From Raineya sp. (GTDB lineage: Bacteria; Bacteroidota; Bacteroidia; Cytophagales; Thermonemataceae): DNA of 64,000 nucleotides. Below the pieces are notes generated by a model. The model was not told where the DNA came from. It ran no database searches and saw only the letters and a program-made list of their open reading frames with translations. Location of the stretch: positions 496,001 through 560,000 of the forward strand of contig JALONN010000001.1 in assembly GCA_025454915.1 (NCBI GenBank). Reading direction: 5' to 3'. The translations under genes and the position numbers were made by a program. Below, in pieces: positions 6,981 through 14,870 of this stretch (the stretch's first letter is position 1; the number at the start of each line of letters is the position of its first letter).

Positions 6981-7216
6981 TGGCACAAAAAGTAACAACG
7001 CTTACTAATTTTTCAGGAACAGCAACCGTTGTTGAAGGTTTTATTGCTGGATCAATTGCTAATTATGGCATGGGGGATGTCGTTGTAACAATAGACGCAA
7101 ATTCTTTTAGGATTAAACCTGATACAGCCTATGATTTTGATAAACTAGATACTTTTTATTCATCTTGTCAAATAGATGCTACAGCAACAAACATAGAAGC
7201 AACTTTTACATATTAA
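6980..7216 (+). CDS. small beta-rich soluble protein
   Basis: 78 residues; no membrane helix. Alternating Thr/Val/Ala-rich strands (TATVVEGF, DVVVTIDA, ATNIEATFTY) predict an all-beta fold. It sits between the membrane-protein block and the spike/fibre block and is coupled to both by spacing. Small beta-barrel proteins at such a position can be penton-like, decoration or fibre-base proteins. That reading is contextual; I recognise no family. Confidence 0.45.
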   Translation: MAQKVTTLTNFSGTATVVEGFIAGSIANYGMGDVVVTIDANSFRIKPDTAYDFDKLDTFYSSCQIDATATNIEATFTY

Positions 7217-7225
7217 TATTTAAAA

Positions 7226-8404
7226 ATGGGATTTAGACCATTAAAAGGAGGAGGCGGAACACCTGTGGTTCCCGATTTGCAGCAGGTTACAACTGTTGGA
7301 AACATCACTACTAACGATATTTTGTTTGGTGGAGCTGCTTACGCTCGCATTGGAAAAAATCCATCAGGAACAGAATTTGCAATAGGTGATTCTACAAATG
7401 GTTTTTTTGCATTTTTTAATAAATCCCTTTTAACTGCAAATCAAAATTTTAGTTTTCCTGATAAAACAGGGACTTTGGCACTTGCGGAAAATTTTTCTCC
7501 AAGCGGAAATATTTTGTATGTGTCTGATGCAGGGAGTTCAACACAAACAAGAAATCAAGGTTTAGGGCAAATATACAAACCTTTTACTTTTTCACAAGCC
7601 TCTGCTGAGTGTATATCTGGTGACACAATTATTGTTTTAAGTTATTCTAATTTAGGAGTTTCGGGTAACTTTTCCAGTAAAAATGGTATTACAATTGTAA
7701 TTTTGGGTAATAGTTTTGCGGGTAGTGCAACAGTTTCAGGTATTACAATACAAAATCTAGGTGCAAACTGTACAATTTCAAGTTTAGGAGGCTCATATTT
7801 AAACTTCTATGCTTCAAAAAATAGAATTTTTCTTAACGCTATTGGAGCAAATTCACGAATTAACAATGTTTACATAGAATCCAATGGAAATTTAACACTT
7901 GGAGCTAATTGCAAATTTTGTGATTGTATTCTTACAAGAAGTAATATTATTGCATTCAGTAACACACTGCAGTTTGATAAATGCCTAATTGACAAAACAT
8001 CAGCTTTTAACCTCTCTTTTGCAGGTTCAGGCGTTGCGTCATCAAATCTTATATTTAATCAGTGCAGAATAGCCATAGGCACAACCAATACAACTAATGT
8101 ATTTACTATTACCAATTGCCAAGTTTTCTTTCAAAATGAAACAGTATTAGAATCACAATCAGGTTCTACACAACCTATATTTAGTAATTCTACTGGTAAC
8201 GCTGGAGCTGTTAATTTGTTTTTGAAAAACAGCTACATCTTTAACCAATTTGCACAAATTACGGTAGATGTTTCAGCTGTCAAAATACCTCGCTTTGAAC
8301 TAATCAATAGTTATTATTTAAACCCTATCACACTTGGCAGGATTCCAACACTTGTCAATGCTTATCAGGACAGTACATTACAAAGACCTTTAAACATATT
8401 CTAA
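7226..8404 (+). CDS. putative spike/fibre protein with beta-helix region
   Basis: 392 residues. After a Gly-rich start (KGGGGTP), residues ~45-90 contain FPDKTGTLALAE, a phrase typical of the N-terminal or collar part of fibre and spike proteins in phages. Residues ~130-370 are a long series of short Asn/Ser/Gly/Ile-rich strands with regular polar turns, as in right-handed parallel beta-helix (pectin-lyase-like) adhesins. No signal peptide, membrane segment or catalytic motif is visible. Likely receptor-binding or glycan-contacting structural protein of the element. Confidence 0.6.
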   Translation: MGFRPLKGGGGTPVVPDLQQVTTVGNITTNDILFGGAAYARIGKNPSGTEFAIGDSTNGFFAFFNKSLLTANQNFSFPDKTGTLALAENFSPSGNILYVSDAGSSTQTRNQGLGQIYKPFTFSQASAECISGDTIIVLSYSNLGVSGNFSSKNGITIVILGNSFAGSATVSGITIQNLGANCTISSLGGSYLNFYASKNRIFLNAIGANSRINNVYIESNGNLTLGANCKFCDCILTRSNIIAFSNTLQFDKCLIDKTSAFNLSFAGSGVASSNLIFNQCRIAIGTTNTTNVFTITNCQVFFQNETVLESQSGSTQPIFSNSTGNAGAVNLFLKNSYIFNQFAQITVDVSAVKIPRFELINSYYLNPITLGRIPTLVNAYQDSTLQRPLNIF

Positions 8405-8407
8405 CAC

Positions 8408-8860
8408 ATGGAATCAAATATTTCGATACACCCCACCAAAAAGCATTTTGAAAATGGAAATGCTTACGATATTCAAAGAAAATTCGTTGAAACGTCTTTC
8501 ATTTTCAATACAGATAAAAAATTTGTTTCGCTTGTTGGCATAGTAAAACACTATGCTGTAACAGAAGAAAAAACAGTGCCTATTGTCGAATTAGACAAAG
8601 TAGCTGAAATTACAGCTACAAACCATTCTCAAGTATATGCAAACAATGGCTCATACATTGAATATCTCAAAGATGAGCATGGAAATATTGTCTATGATAA
8701 CACAGATGAGCAGAATCCAAAGCCTGTTATTTTAAACCCTGAGCGTGGCGTGATAGGAGAATATCAGTTTTTTGAGGCTTTGAGAAATATGCCTGTAAGT
8801 ATCAATAGTTTGATACAAAACGTAATACAACGACATGATGGACTCAAAAGATTTGACTAA
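8408..8860 (+). CDS. element protein of unknown function
   Basis: 150 residues, soluble, mixed alpha/beta, with a strand-rich middle (FIFNTDKKFVSLVGIV) and an aromatic, acidic C-terminal half. No hydrophobic segment. It lies between two fibre-like genes with 2-3-base gaps, so an accessory fibre, chaperone or adaptor role is plausible. I recognise no family. Confidence 0.5.
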   Translation: MESNISIHPTKKHFENGNAYDIQRKFVETSFIFNTDKKFVSLVGIVKHYAVTEEKTVPIVELDKVAEITATNHSQVYANNGSYIEYLKDEHGNIVYDNTDEQNPKPVILNPERGVIGEYQFFEALRNMPVSINSLIQNVIQRHDGLKRFD

Positions 8861-8862
8861 AA

Positions 8863-9804
8863 ATGGCTGAAATGGCAATTACAGACGGATTAAAAGTAAA
8901 AGACGACACTATTAAAAAGTGGCTTGCGATAGCTTTGGATTTTTTAGAATTGCCCCAAAAAACCACAGCTCAAATCAATACCTATGTGCCTTCAGATGGT
9001 TTAGCAGTCTATGATACTACTATTAAAAGGCTTAAAATAGGCAATGGAACTTCATTTCTTGTTGTAAATACTGAAAAAGAAAAGGCTTATTTAGATTGGC
9101 AAATAGAAGATTTTTTGCAGTCAAATGTAGGCAATGCTATTGTTTTTTCATCTTTTGTAGTATCTGGTGGCTCGCTTTCAACTGAAATACCCGAAAATCA
9201 GCCAAATTGGAACAACACGACAAGCAAAGCACGTTTAGGACAAAGTTCTATAAGAATAACCAATGGCAACAATTCAGGCAGTGCCATTGCCACAGCACTT
9301 AATTTTAGGTTATTTAACAGTATTGAATTTGGCTATTTTGCTGAATTGGCGATTGCTTTAGGTGGTCAGATAGATTTTGCAAATGACCCAATATTGCAAG
9401 CTGTCGGTTTCTTTGATAATTTCAATGTAGCTAATTTAGCTAATGGGGTGGGTTTTAGACCTCCAAGAGTTGGGGAGACATTATTTCTCAAATATATTGT
9501 AAGGGTTGCAGGTGTAGAAACTGTGTTTGATACTTCAATTCCTTACGATTCAGGAAACAGAAAATACGTAAAAGTAGGCATTTTTTGGGATGGCATTAAT
9601 AATTCATTTGTGCTGATTGCAACAGATGGCACAACATTAAGCACTAATGCAATTACTAATTTTTCAGCTACTTATCCAACCTTAATTACTTTGCCTTTGG
9701 CGTTTGGTGTATTTAATAGACGCAATGGAGCTGGTGCAGTGCCTTTGGCTCGAACAATCAATGTAGATAGAGTAGAAAAATATTACAAATCAGTGTATGC
9801 TTAA
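8863..9804 (+). CDS. putative second fibre/receptor-binding protein
   Basis: 313 residues. The N-terminal ~70 residues (TYVPSDGLAVYDTTIKRLKIGNGTS) carry a phrase common at the head of tail-fibre proteins, where a short DG-x-x-x-YDT / K-x-GNGT strand pair precedes the receptor-binding body. The remainder is beta-rich with aromatic strands resembling a lectin-like or jelly-roll body. No membrane helix. The stop overlaps the next gene's ATG by 8 bases. The assignment to host recognition is inferred from pattern and context. Confidence 0.5.
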   Translation: MAEMAITDGLKVKDDTIKKWLAIALDFLELPQKTTAQINTYVPSDGLAVYDTTIKRLKIGNGTSFLVVNTEKEKAYLDWQIEDFLQSNVGNAIVFSSFVVSGGSLSTEIPENQPNWNNTTSKARLGQSSIRITNGNNSGSAIATALNFRLFNSIEFGYFAELAIALGGQIDFANDPILQAVGFFDNFNVANLANGVGFRPPRVGETLFLKYIVRVAGVETVFDTSIPYDSGNRKYVKVGIFWDGINNSFVLIATDGTTLSTNAITNFSATYPTLITLPLAFGVFNRRNGAGAVPLARTINVDRVEKYYKSVYA

Positions 9805-10303
9805 AAATGGCGATATAATACTTTTTGGAGGCTCTCAGGGCTTTATGGGAAAAACTATCAGGTTTTTTGATAAATGCATTTATACCCACATTGGAATAGT
9901 TTATTTTATAGAAAACAAACCTTTTCTGCTTGATATGTGGACTAAAGGTATTGAGCTAGTGCCTGTACATAAAAGACAAAAAATATATCCCAAAACAGCT
10001 ATTTTAAGAGATAGTGAAAGTTTTGAATATGAAAAAACATCTTGTATTGAAAGTATCTTGGATGAGTGGGTGTTTCAAGGCAATTTGCCTTATGATTATG
10101 GACTGCTTCCTAGAATAGCCATTGCTAAAAGATTAGGATTAGATATTTTGGCATGGGGTAAAAACAAGGCGTATATATGCAGCGAATTAGTAAAAGAGTT
10201 CTATGCTTCTAGTTTTACAGATGCTTATGACAAAATAGAGCTGATAACGCCTCAAGATTTTATAAGATTTAAGCCCAATCATTTTGAACTAATTGAACTA
10301 TAA
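9797..10303 (+). CDS. permuted papain-like (NlpC/P60 YiiX-type) cysteine hydrolase
   Basis: 168 residues. The start LKNGDIILFGG followed by YTHIGIVYF (H31) and later YICSELV (C128) is the His-first, Cys-later order of circularly permuted papain-like NlpC/P60 enzymes such as YiiX/YebB. Members act on peptides, amides or lipids; some cleave murein peptides. No signal peptide. It lies between a fibre candidate and the lysis-like genes, so a role in wall or membrane penetration is possible. The family call is fairly secure; the substrate is unknown. Confidence 0.7.
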   Translation: MLKNGDIILFGGSQGFMGKTIRFFDKCIYTHIGIVYFIENKPFLLDMWTKGIELVPVHKRQKIYPKTAILRDSESFEYEKTSCIESILDEWVFQGNLPYDYGLLPRIAIAKRLGLDILAWGKNKAYICSELVKEFYASSFTDAYDKIELITPQDFIRFKPNHFELIEL

Positions 10304-10307
10304 AAAA

Positions 10308-10610
10308 ATGGACGAGATACAAAAAGATACAAAAAAGAATGAGGCAATAACACTATTACAGAAATTTTGGCACGTACTCACAATACTTGCTACAGCTACA
10401 GTATTTTGTATTAGTTTGTACAATCAGATAGAATCAAACTTTAGAGAAGATGCCACACAAGGCAGAGAGATTGAAGAATTAAAAAAAACAGTACAAGAAC
10501 TAAAAGCCGAAAATAAGCTATTTGAACAAAAACTTCAAATCATTGAAAAATTAGATGATGAAATCAGACACGAGCTAAATTCTTTAAACCATCAAAATAT
10601 ACAAAAATGA
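10308..10610 (+). CDS. membrane protein with cytoplasmic/periplasmic coiled coil
   Basis: The ATG at 10308 is preferred over an in-frame TTG at 10293 inside the previous gene. The ~100-residue product has one hydrophobic helix (FWHVLTILATATVF) near residues 20-38 and then a heptad-rich Lys/Glu/Leu coiled coil to the end. This is the usual layout of inner-membrane spanins (Rz-like), although I cannot show it by homology. The stop overlaps the next gene's ATG (ATGA), which encodes a lipoprotein, strengthening an Rz/Rz1-like reading. Confidence 0.5.
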   Translation: MDEIQKDTKKNEAITLLQKFWHVLTILATATVFCISLYNQIESNFREDATQGREIEELKKTVQELKAENKLFEQKLQIIEKLDDEIRHELNSLNHQNIQK

Positions 10611-10999
10611 AATTAAAAGCCTTGTTTTGGCTTCTTATGCTGTGGATTGGCATAGATGCCTGTACTAAACCAAAACCCAACATTACAAAAGTAAACCAAG
10701 ATTCAACTAAAAACGTGGTAAAAAACACATCTTTTAGAGAATTAAAACCTTTTGTAAATCCTGTAAATGAAGAAAAAACTATCCAATCAGGGCAAAAATA
10801 CCCTGAAATTGCTTCTATTGAAAAAAAATTAAACGATTTAAAGTCAAATCAAAAAATAGATCATCAAACAATTCAGGCAATTAAATATGAATTGAATCTA
10901 TTTGGAAGCAAAATGGATACATTGATTAGGGAAAGCAGAGAAGCTAAAATAAGGCATTTGGAAGTTCTTTTATTACTCAGAAAAATAGCAACAAAATGA
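10607..10999 (+). CDS. lipoprotein, spanin-like candidate
   Basis: 130 residues. MKLKALFWLLMLWIGIDAC is a signal peptide ending in a lipobox-like I-D-A-C at Cys19. The rest is polar with a predicted helical coiled part (IEKKLNDLK... LRKIATK). Overlap with both neighbours is 4 bases (ATGA), showing strict coupling to the upstream single-helix coiled-coil gene and to the downstream holin-like gene. An outer-membrane spanin partner is a reasonable guess, but at 130 residues it is longer than typical Rz1. Confidence 0.5.
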   Translation: MKLKALFWLLMLWIGIDACTKPKPNITKVNQDSTKNVVKNTSFRELKPFVNPVNEEKTIQSGQKYPEIASIEKKLNDLKSNQKIDHQTIQAIKYELNLFGSKMDTLIRESREAKIRHLEVLLLLRKIATK

Positions 11000-11247
11000 A
11001 AATATACAATTGGTTAAAAGATAGATGGACTAGCAAAAACACTAACATTGGAAAGTTCTTCCAATGGCTTAGTATTGCCATGGTTGCTGTTGGTGGAGTT
11101 GGCACCACGGGGCTAGTACAAGTTTCTCAATTTCCTCAAAGCCTTCAGTTCCTAGAAGAATATTTTAGGTACATGATATTCATAGGCTTTTTGGGTGCAG
11201 GTTTAGCCCAATTGTCAAAAAAGAAAGAAGAAGAGAAAAAAGAATAA
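10996..11247 (+). CDS. holin-like two-helix membrane protein
   Basis: 83 residues with two hydrophobic helices (~22-42 and ~58-73) joined by a short loop, and a highly charged C-terminus (SKKKEEEKKE). Size, helix number and charged tail fit a phage holin. It is in the middle of a set containing a coiled-coil membrane protein, a lipoprotein and an amidase. Holins have little sequence conservation, so the call rests on topology and context. Confidence 0.55.
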   Translation: MKIYNWLKDRWTSKNTNIGKFFQWLSIAMVAVGGVGTTGLVQVSQFPQSLQFLEEYFRYMIFIGFLGAGLAQLSKKKEEEKKE

Positions 11248-11251
11248 TTTT

Positions 11252-11557
11252 ATGTTAGGATTCACAAAAAGCCAATTTTTCTTTGTTTTAAGCATTCTTT
11301 TAATAGGAGGCTTTTCAGGTTTTATTTTGAAAAGTGAAATTTTCAAAGATAAATGCCCTACTTGCCCACCTCAGACGGTCCTTCAAATCAATAATGAGAA
11401 AATCAAAACAAAGGGCAATAGTTCCCTGGACCTAAAGAGTATCATTAAAGATAATAACATTTTAAATCAAATAGATAGCCTCCAAAGAAAAGATAGTGTA
11501 GAAACTATTAAGCAGAAAAAGAAAGGTTTTAGACTATTTGGGAAAAAGATATTTTAA
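11252..11557 (+). CDS. small N-terminally anchored protein, lysis region
   Basis: 101 residues. A hydrophobic helix (~8-27) is followed by CPTCPP, two Cys that could pair or cross-link outside the membrane, then a polar helical domain ending with a basic tail (KKKGFRLFGKKIF). No family recognised. Anchored topology and position between the holin-like gene and the amidase suggest a lysis or envelope function. Confidence 0.5.
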   Translation: MLGFTKSQFFFVLSILLIGGFSGFILKSEIFKDKCPTCPPQTVLQINNEKIKTKGNSSLDLKSIIKDNNILNQIDSLQRKDSVETIKQKKKGFRLFGKKIF

Positions 11558-11569
11558 TCATTGTACAGT

Positions 11570-12376
11570 ATGAAACCAATTGTTTTTTTAGAGAACTCCA
11601 AAAGAAGAAATATTCTTTTCAATATCTTGAAAGAATTTGGCTTTAAAGCCATAGAGGATTTTCAGAGAGTGATGAAAATTGCTGTAGATGGTGTATTTGG
11701 ATTGGAGAGTTGGAACGCTCTTTATAGGCATATTTTAAAAGTTGATAACATTAACGGATATTTTGAAGGTGCTTATCATAAACAAGTGTATGAAAAGAAA
11801 ATGATTGTGTGGCATCATTCTGCTGGAAATGATAACGCTAAAGGAATGTTTGTGGATTGGAAAACGGATAAACGTTTTCATGTAGCCACTTGTATAGGCA
11901 TACAAGATGATGGTACAATTGTTAGGGGTTATAGTGAAGAGTTTTGGGCTGTTCATGTGGGGGCTTATGATGTAAGACTTCCAAATTATTTTCAAATTGA
12001 AACCCAAAGCGTGGGCGTAGAAATTTGTAATTGGGGTGCCTTGGTTGAAAAAAATGGAAAATTTTATAATTGGGTTGGAAATGTAGAAATTCCACGAAGT
12101 AAAGTCGTGGAACTTAACTATAAAGGAACAAAGTATTTTGAAGCTTACACTGATGAAGAAGTTAAGAGTCTAAAATATTGGTCGCTCCTGGTTGCCATGA
12201 GGTTTAATATTCCCCTGGTGTATAGAGAAAAAGATATGTGGGAAGAATCAGCTAATGCCAAGGCTTGCATGCCTGGTATTTATACACATAATTCTTTCAT
12301 TTCATGGAAAACAGATGTAAGCCCTCAGCCAAAACTTATCGCCATGGCTAAGAGCCTAGAAGAATATGAAAAATAA
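11570..12376 (+). CDS. N-acetylmuramoyl-L-alanine amidase (Amidase_2), probable endolysin
   Basis: The ATG at 11570 is preferred to an upstream TTG at 11561. The product has 268 residues. Residues ~30-52 (FQRVMKIAVDGVFGLESWNAL) resemble the core of a PG-binding domain. The catalytic domain follows: IVWHHSAG (H82/H83), FHVATCIGI, WAVHVGAYD (H129), QSVGVEICN, and a late THNSF...D segment, in the order of the zinc-dependent Amidase_2/T7-lysozyme family. It cleaves the amide between MurNAc and L-Ala. No signal peptide, so export would depend on a holin. It is the last gene before the terminator. Confidence 0.85.
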   Translation: MKPIVFLENSKRRNILFNILKEFGFKAIEDFQRVMKIAVDGVFGLESWNALYRHILKVDNINGYFEGAYHKQVYEKKMIVWHHSAGNDNAKGMFVDWKTDKRFHVATCIGIQDDGTIVRGYSEEFWAVHVGAYDVRLPNYFQIETQSVGVEICNWGALVEKNGKFYNWVGNVEIPRSKVVELNYKGTKYFEAYTDEEVKSLKYWSLLVAMRFNIPLVYREKDMWEESANAKACMPGIYTHNSFISWKTDVSPQPKLIAMAKSLEEYEK

Positions 12377-12400
12377 AAATCAGTCTGACAGTTAAACACC

Positions 12401-12436
12401 AAATAAGCCAATGTTTTTAATATTGGCTTATTTTTT
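12401..12436 (+). terminator. intrinsic terminator ending the element operon
   Basis: Arms AAATAAGCCAAT (12401-12412) and ATTGGCTTATTT (12422-12433) are perfect complements with a 9-base loop, followed by a T run. It is 24 bases past the amidase stop. Confidence 0.85.
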
Positions 12437-12641
12437 TGTTTTTATATTTTTTTAAGAATTAAATATTGAATAATAGTATAAATAACTGATAAATAAAGCT
12501 GTTTACATTTGTAAACTTTTGCTAAAACAAGAATTGAAAAAAGTGTATGAAATGTAAATAGTGGAAAAATACAAAAAACCTTCGCCCCATCAGAAGCAAA
12601 GGTTTTTATTATAACTATGAAAACTTTAGGTAAAAATACTA
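12437..12641. other. gene-poor spacer with weak hairpin
   Basis: No supported gene. AAAAACCTT (12574-12582) and AAGGTTTTT (12599-12607) form a weak hairpin around a 16-base loop that may be a second, bidirectional terminator. The remaining sequence is A/T-rich without clear signals. Confidence 0.35.
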
Positions 12642-12666
12642 AAAAGTTGTCAATTTGACAACTTTT
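12642..12666 (-). terminator. intrinsic terminator of the DUF1036-like gene
   Basis: AAAAGTTGTC and GACAACTTTT form a 10-bp stem around AATTT, with a T run on the minus strand. The stem overlaps the stop codon of the 12665-13114 gene. Confidence 0.7.
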
Positions 12667-13114
12667 ATCTACCTCTCGTGCTGTAAACAATGGTATGTTT
12701 AGTTTTTGTCATAGATTGCCAATTGTTCTTTTCTGTAGTTTCTTCAGCAAACATTGCCCATTTATAACCTCTTCCTGCATTTGGTTTTTCCAAATCTGCA
12801 TTTTTAATTTGAAAAGCATTATTGGGATGCACCAAAAGGCAATTATAACATTCACCCTGACCATTATAGTAACTAAGGCGACCATTAAGAAAATAGTAAA
12901 CTTTGCCACTAGGCATGAAATCTAAAATTTGCTGAGTGTAACCAGGTTCAACATTAAACCAACCCTTTGTTATCCAACCTTCAAAACCATCTATTTTTAA
13001 ATAAAAGCCAACAGCTACGGATAATGTTTCATCATGTAAATTTTTAAAAAATAATTGAGCATTTGAGGTTTGGAGAATCATCAAAAAACCAAAAATCAAT
13101 AATAGCTTTTTCAT
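12665..13114 (-). CDS. secreted DUF1036-like protein
   Basis: The start at 13114 gives MKKLLLIFGFLMILQTSNAQ, a clear signal peptide; an upstream ATG at 13156 would put 14 polar residues in front of it. The mature part has VAVGFYL, EGWITKGWFNVEPGYTQQIL, the pattern of DUF1036 proteins (AIGY...GW...GWW-x-I-x-PG), and ends with a conserved-looking Cys pair (GECYNC). The function of DUF1036 is not established. It is in the same orientation as the next secreted gene upstream, outside the terminator of the viral block, and could be cargo of the element or ordinary chromosome. Confidence 0.6.
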   Translation of the reverse strand: MKKLLLIFGFLMILQTSNAQLFFKNLHDETLSVAVGFYLKIDGFEGWITKGWFNVEPGYTQQILDFMPSGKVYYFLNGRLSYYNGQGECYNCLLVHPNNAFQIKNADLEKPNAGRGYKWAMFAEETTEKNNWQSMTKTKHTIVYSTRGR

Positions 13115-13118
13115 AAAC

Positions 13119-13499
13119 TTAGTTTTTAACAGATTTGAAGGAAAATTCGCAAACATACTTATTGTTACTATCTGTAACTTGTCCCGTAATGGTAAGAGTA
13201 GCTTTATTCATGTAGCCATTGAAATACATTAGTACTGTGCTTTTATCTTGGCTCCAAACAGTCATTCCAAAACGATTGTTGGATTTTAGCATTTTGCCTG
13301 TTGCTGGTAGCGATCCCGAACCCTTTGTTTCGTAAATGCCACTAAAAACCGTTTCGGCTACATTATCTTTTGTAATTTCCATACCTACGACTGAACCAAA
13401 ATTTCTTCCAACCATACCCTGAAATGATTTTTCTGAACGTTGTCCATAGCACAACATGGTTAAAATCATCAAAAATGATAATAAAATAGATTTTTTCAT
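13119..13499 (-). CDS. secreted protein of unknown function
   Basis: Start at 13499 gives MKKSILLSFLMILTMLCYGQ, a signal peptide. The mature ~106 residues are beta-rich (FGMTVWSQDKSTVLMYFNGY; ATLTITGQV) without a recognised domain. It is four bases from the start of the DUF1036-like gene, so the two form an operon. Function unknown. Confidence 0.55.
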   Translation of the reverse strand: MKKSILLSFLMILTMLCYGQRSEKSFQGMVGRNFGSVVGMEITKDNVAETVFSGIYETKGSGSLPATGKMLKSNNRFGMTVWSQDKSTVLMYFNGYMNKATLTITGQVTDSNNKYVCEFSFKSVKN

Positions 13500-13585
13500 A
13501 AACATTGTACTTTAAGCTTTTACCTCATTGATGGGAGAGGTTTTACCCATTTTTGCAATGGTAAAAAAATAATTTTTAAATAAAA

Positions 13586-13602
13586 ATCAGGGATTCCCCG
13601 AT
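13586..13602. repeat. imperfect palindrome flanking the recombinase (left copy)
   Basis: ATCAGGGATTCCCCGAT: 8-base arms with one mismatch around a central T. TTTTTGCTA follows at 13607-13614. A related copy lies at 14972-14988 on the other side of the recombinase gene. Confidence 0.6.
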
Positions 13603-13667
13603 TGACTTTTTGCTAAAAATTACATGTATCAGGAAATGCAGTTTTTTTGAAAAAAAATGCAAAAAAA

Positions 13668-14870
13668 TTATAAAAAAATTTTAAGCTCATCTTTCATAAA
13701 ATCAATATTTGTTTCAGTGTACCAGCCTGTTGTAGTTGAGGGTTTTGCGTGCCCCATCATTTTTTGAATGACTCTTGCATCTACTTTTTTATTCCAAAAT
13801 ATATTTGAAAAGGTTTTACGAGCTACTTTTGTACGCATTTTCTTTTTATCATAGATGCCCACTAATTTTCCTAATGTTTTCAAATGCTTATTAATTGTGT
13901 TAGAGGTAAATACAGGTAATTTGTAAGTATATTTTTCAAGTATGTTTTTTGCTGTTGGGAATAATGGTAGTTTAGCCATTGTTTTATTTCTATACTTTTT
14001 CTGAATTTTCTTTCTACCCATATTTATCCATGTTTTGCCATCTTCAATGAAGAAATAATTTTCAGGATTATGAGCAAAAATGAAATAATCAGAAATATTG
14101 AATCCTGTATAGCAAAGAAATACAAAAATATCTCTTGCTCGTTCAATATTTGGATTATAGGGATTTGATTCGAAAACATAGGTTTCAATCAAATGTAATT
14201 CTTTTTCATTCAAGGAAGTTTTATCCTTATTATTTTCTTTCTCAACCCTGTATTCAGTGATGGGGCTATGAGTGATAAATTCCTCTAAAATACAGAAACG
14301 AATAACCCTGATACAGTAACTTAAAGCTCTTGCTGAGGTATCTATGCCAAGATTCTTCTCATCTTGCAAAAACTCCTTCATTTCCTCTAAATGTTTTGGT
14401 TTTAATTGATTTGGTAAAATATTGATGTAATTATTTTCTTTGAGGAAAATAAAAATAGTTCTTAGTATAGTTTTATTGTTTCTAACAGTGTTTGGTTGAG
14501 CTTTTTTAGAGGTATATTTTTTCTCAAAGTATAAATTACAAGCCTTCCAGAACGTAATCTTTTCTTTTTTTACTCCTAAATCTTTTTTATTGGTGTAAAT
14601 ATCAGTAATGGCAGAAGCTGTAATATTTTCGGGTTCTGTGGCTAACATGGTATCATAAATAGTAAATAAATTACTTTTTACTTTTTGAAGCTTCATGTTT
14701 AGTTTTTTAGAATCTTCGCAACCTTTTACTTTTTGCCCTGTCCAAAAATGCTTGTAAGTTTTTACCAAAGTTGAAACATCTGAGATTGCTCCAGCAATAG
14801 ATACCCTTGCATAAATAGTGCTTGGGAGTGTAGGATTTTTAGAGTGTCTAATTTTAAAACAAATGTGCAT
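13668..14870 (-). CDS. tyrosine recombinase/integrase
   Basis: 400 residues: an N-terminal arm-binding-like domain (~1-100), a SAM-like core-binding domain (~105-210), and a catalytic domain. Catalytic-region landmarks are FLCYTGFNISDY, KVARKTFSNI, MMGHAKPSTTTGWYTE, with Tyr in WYTE as the nucleophile and GH conserved. In the usual TG-x-R-x-SD signature the Arg position is Asn here, and the usual box-II H-x-x-R reads K-x-x-R. Similar substitutions occur in some Bacteroidota recombinases of the IntDOT type. It is read opposite to the viral block and sits between it and tRNA-Leu, as expected for an integrase near an element end. Confidence 0.8.
   Translation of the reverse strand: MHICFKIRHSKNPTLPSTIYARVSIAGAISDVSTLVKTYKHFWTGQKVKGCEDSKKLNMKLQKVKSNLFTIYDTMLATEPENITASAITDIYTNKKDLGVKKEKITFWKACNLYFEKKYTSKKAQPNTVRNNKTILRTIFIFLKENNYINILPNQLKPKHLEEMKEFLQDEKNLGIDTSARALSYCIRVIRFCILEEFITHSPITEYRVEKENNKDKTSLNEKELHLIETYVFESNPYNPNIERARDIFVFLCYTGFNISDYFIFAHNPENYFFIEDGKTWINMGRKKIQKKYRNKTMAKLPLFPTAKNILEKYTYKLPVFTSNTINKHLKTLGKLVGIYDKKKMRTKVARKTFSNIFWNKKVDARVIQKMMGHAKPSTTTGWYTETNIDFMKDELKIFL

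Noticed and set aside
10293..10307. TTG start for the coiled-coil membrane protein
   Set aside because: It lies inside the preceding gene; the ATG at 10308 follows its stop directly and gives the better start.
12442..12690. 82-aa minus-strand reading frame in the spacer
   Set aside because: Overlaps the terminator and the next gene's end, with no coding-like composition or start signal.
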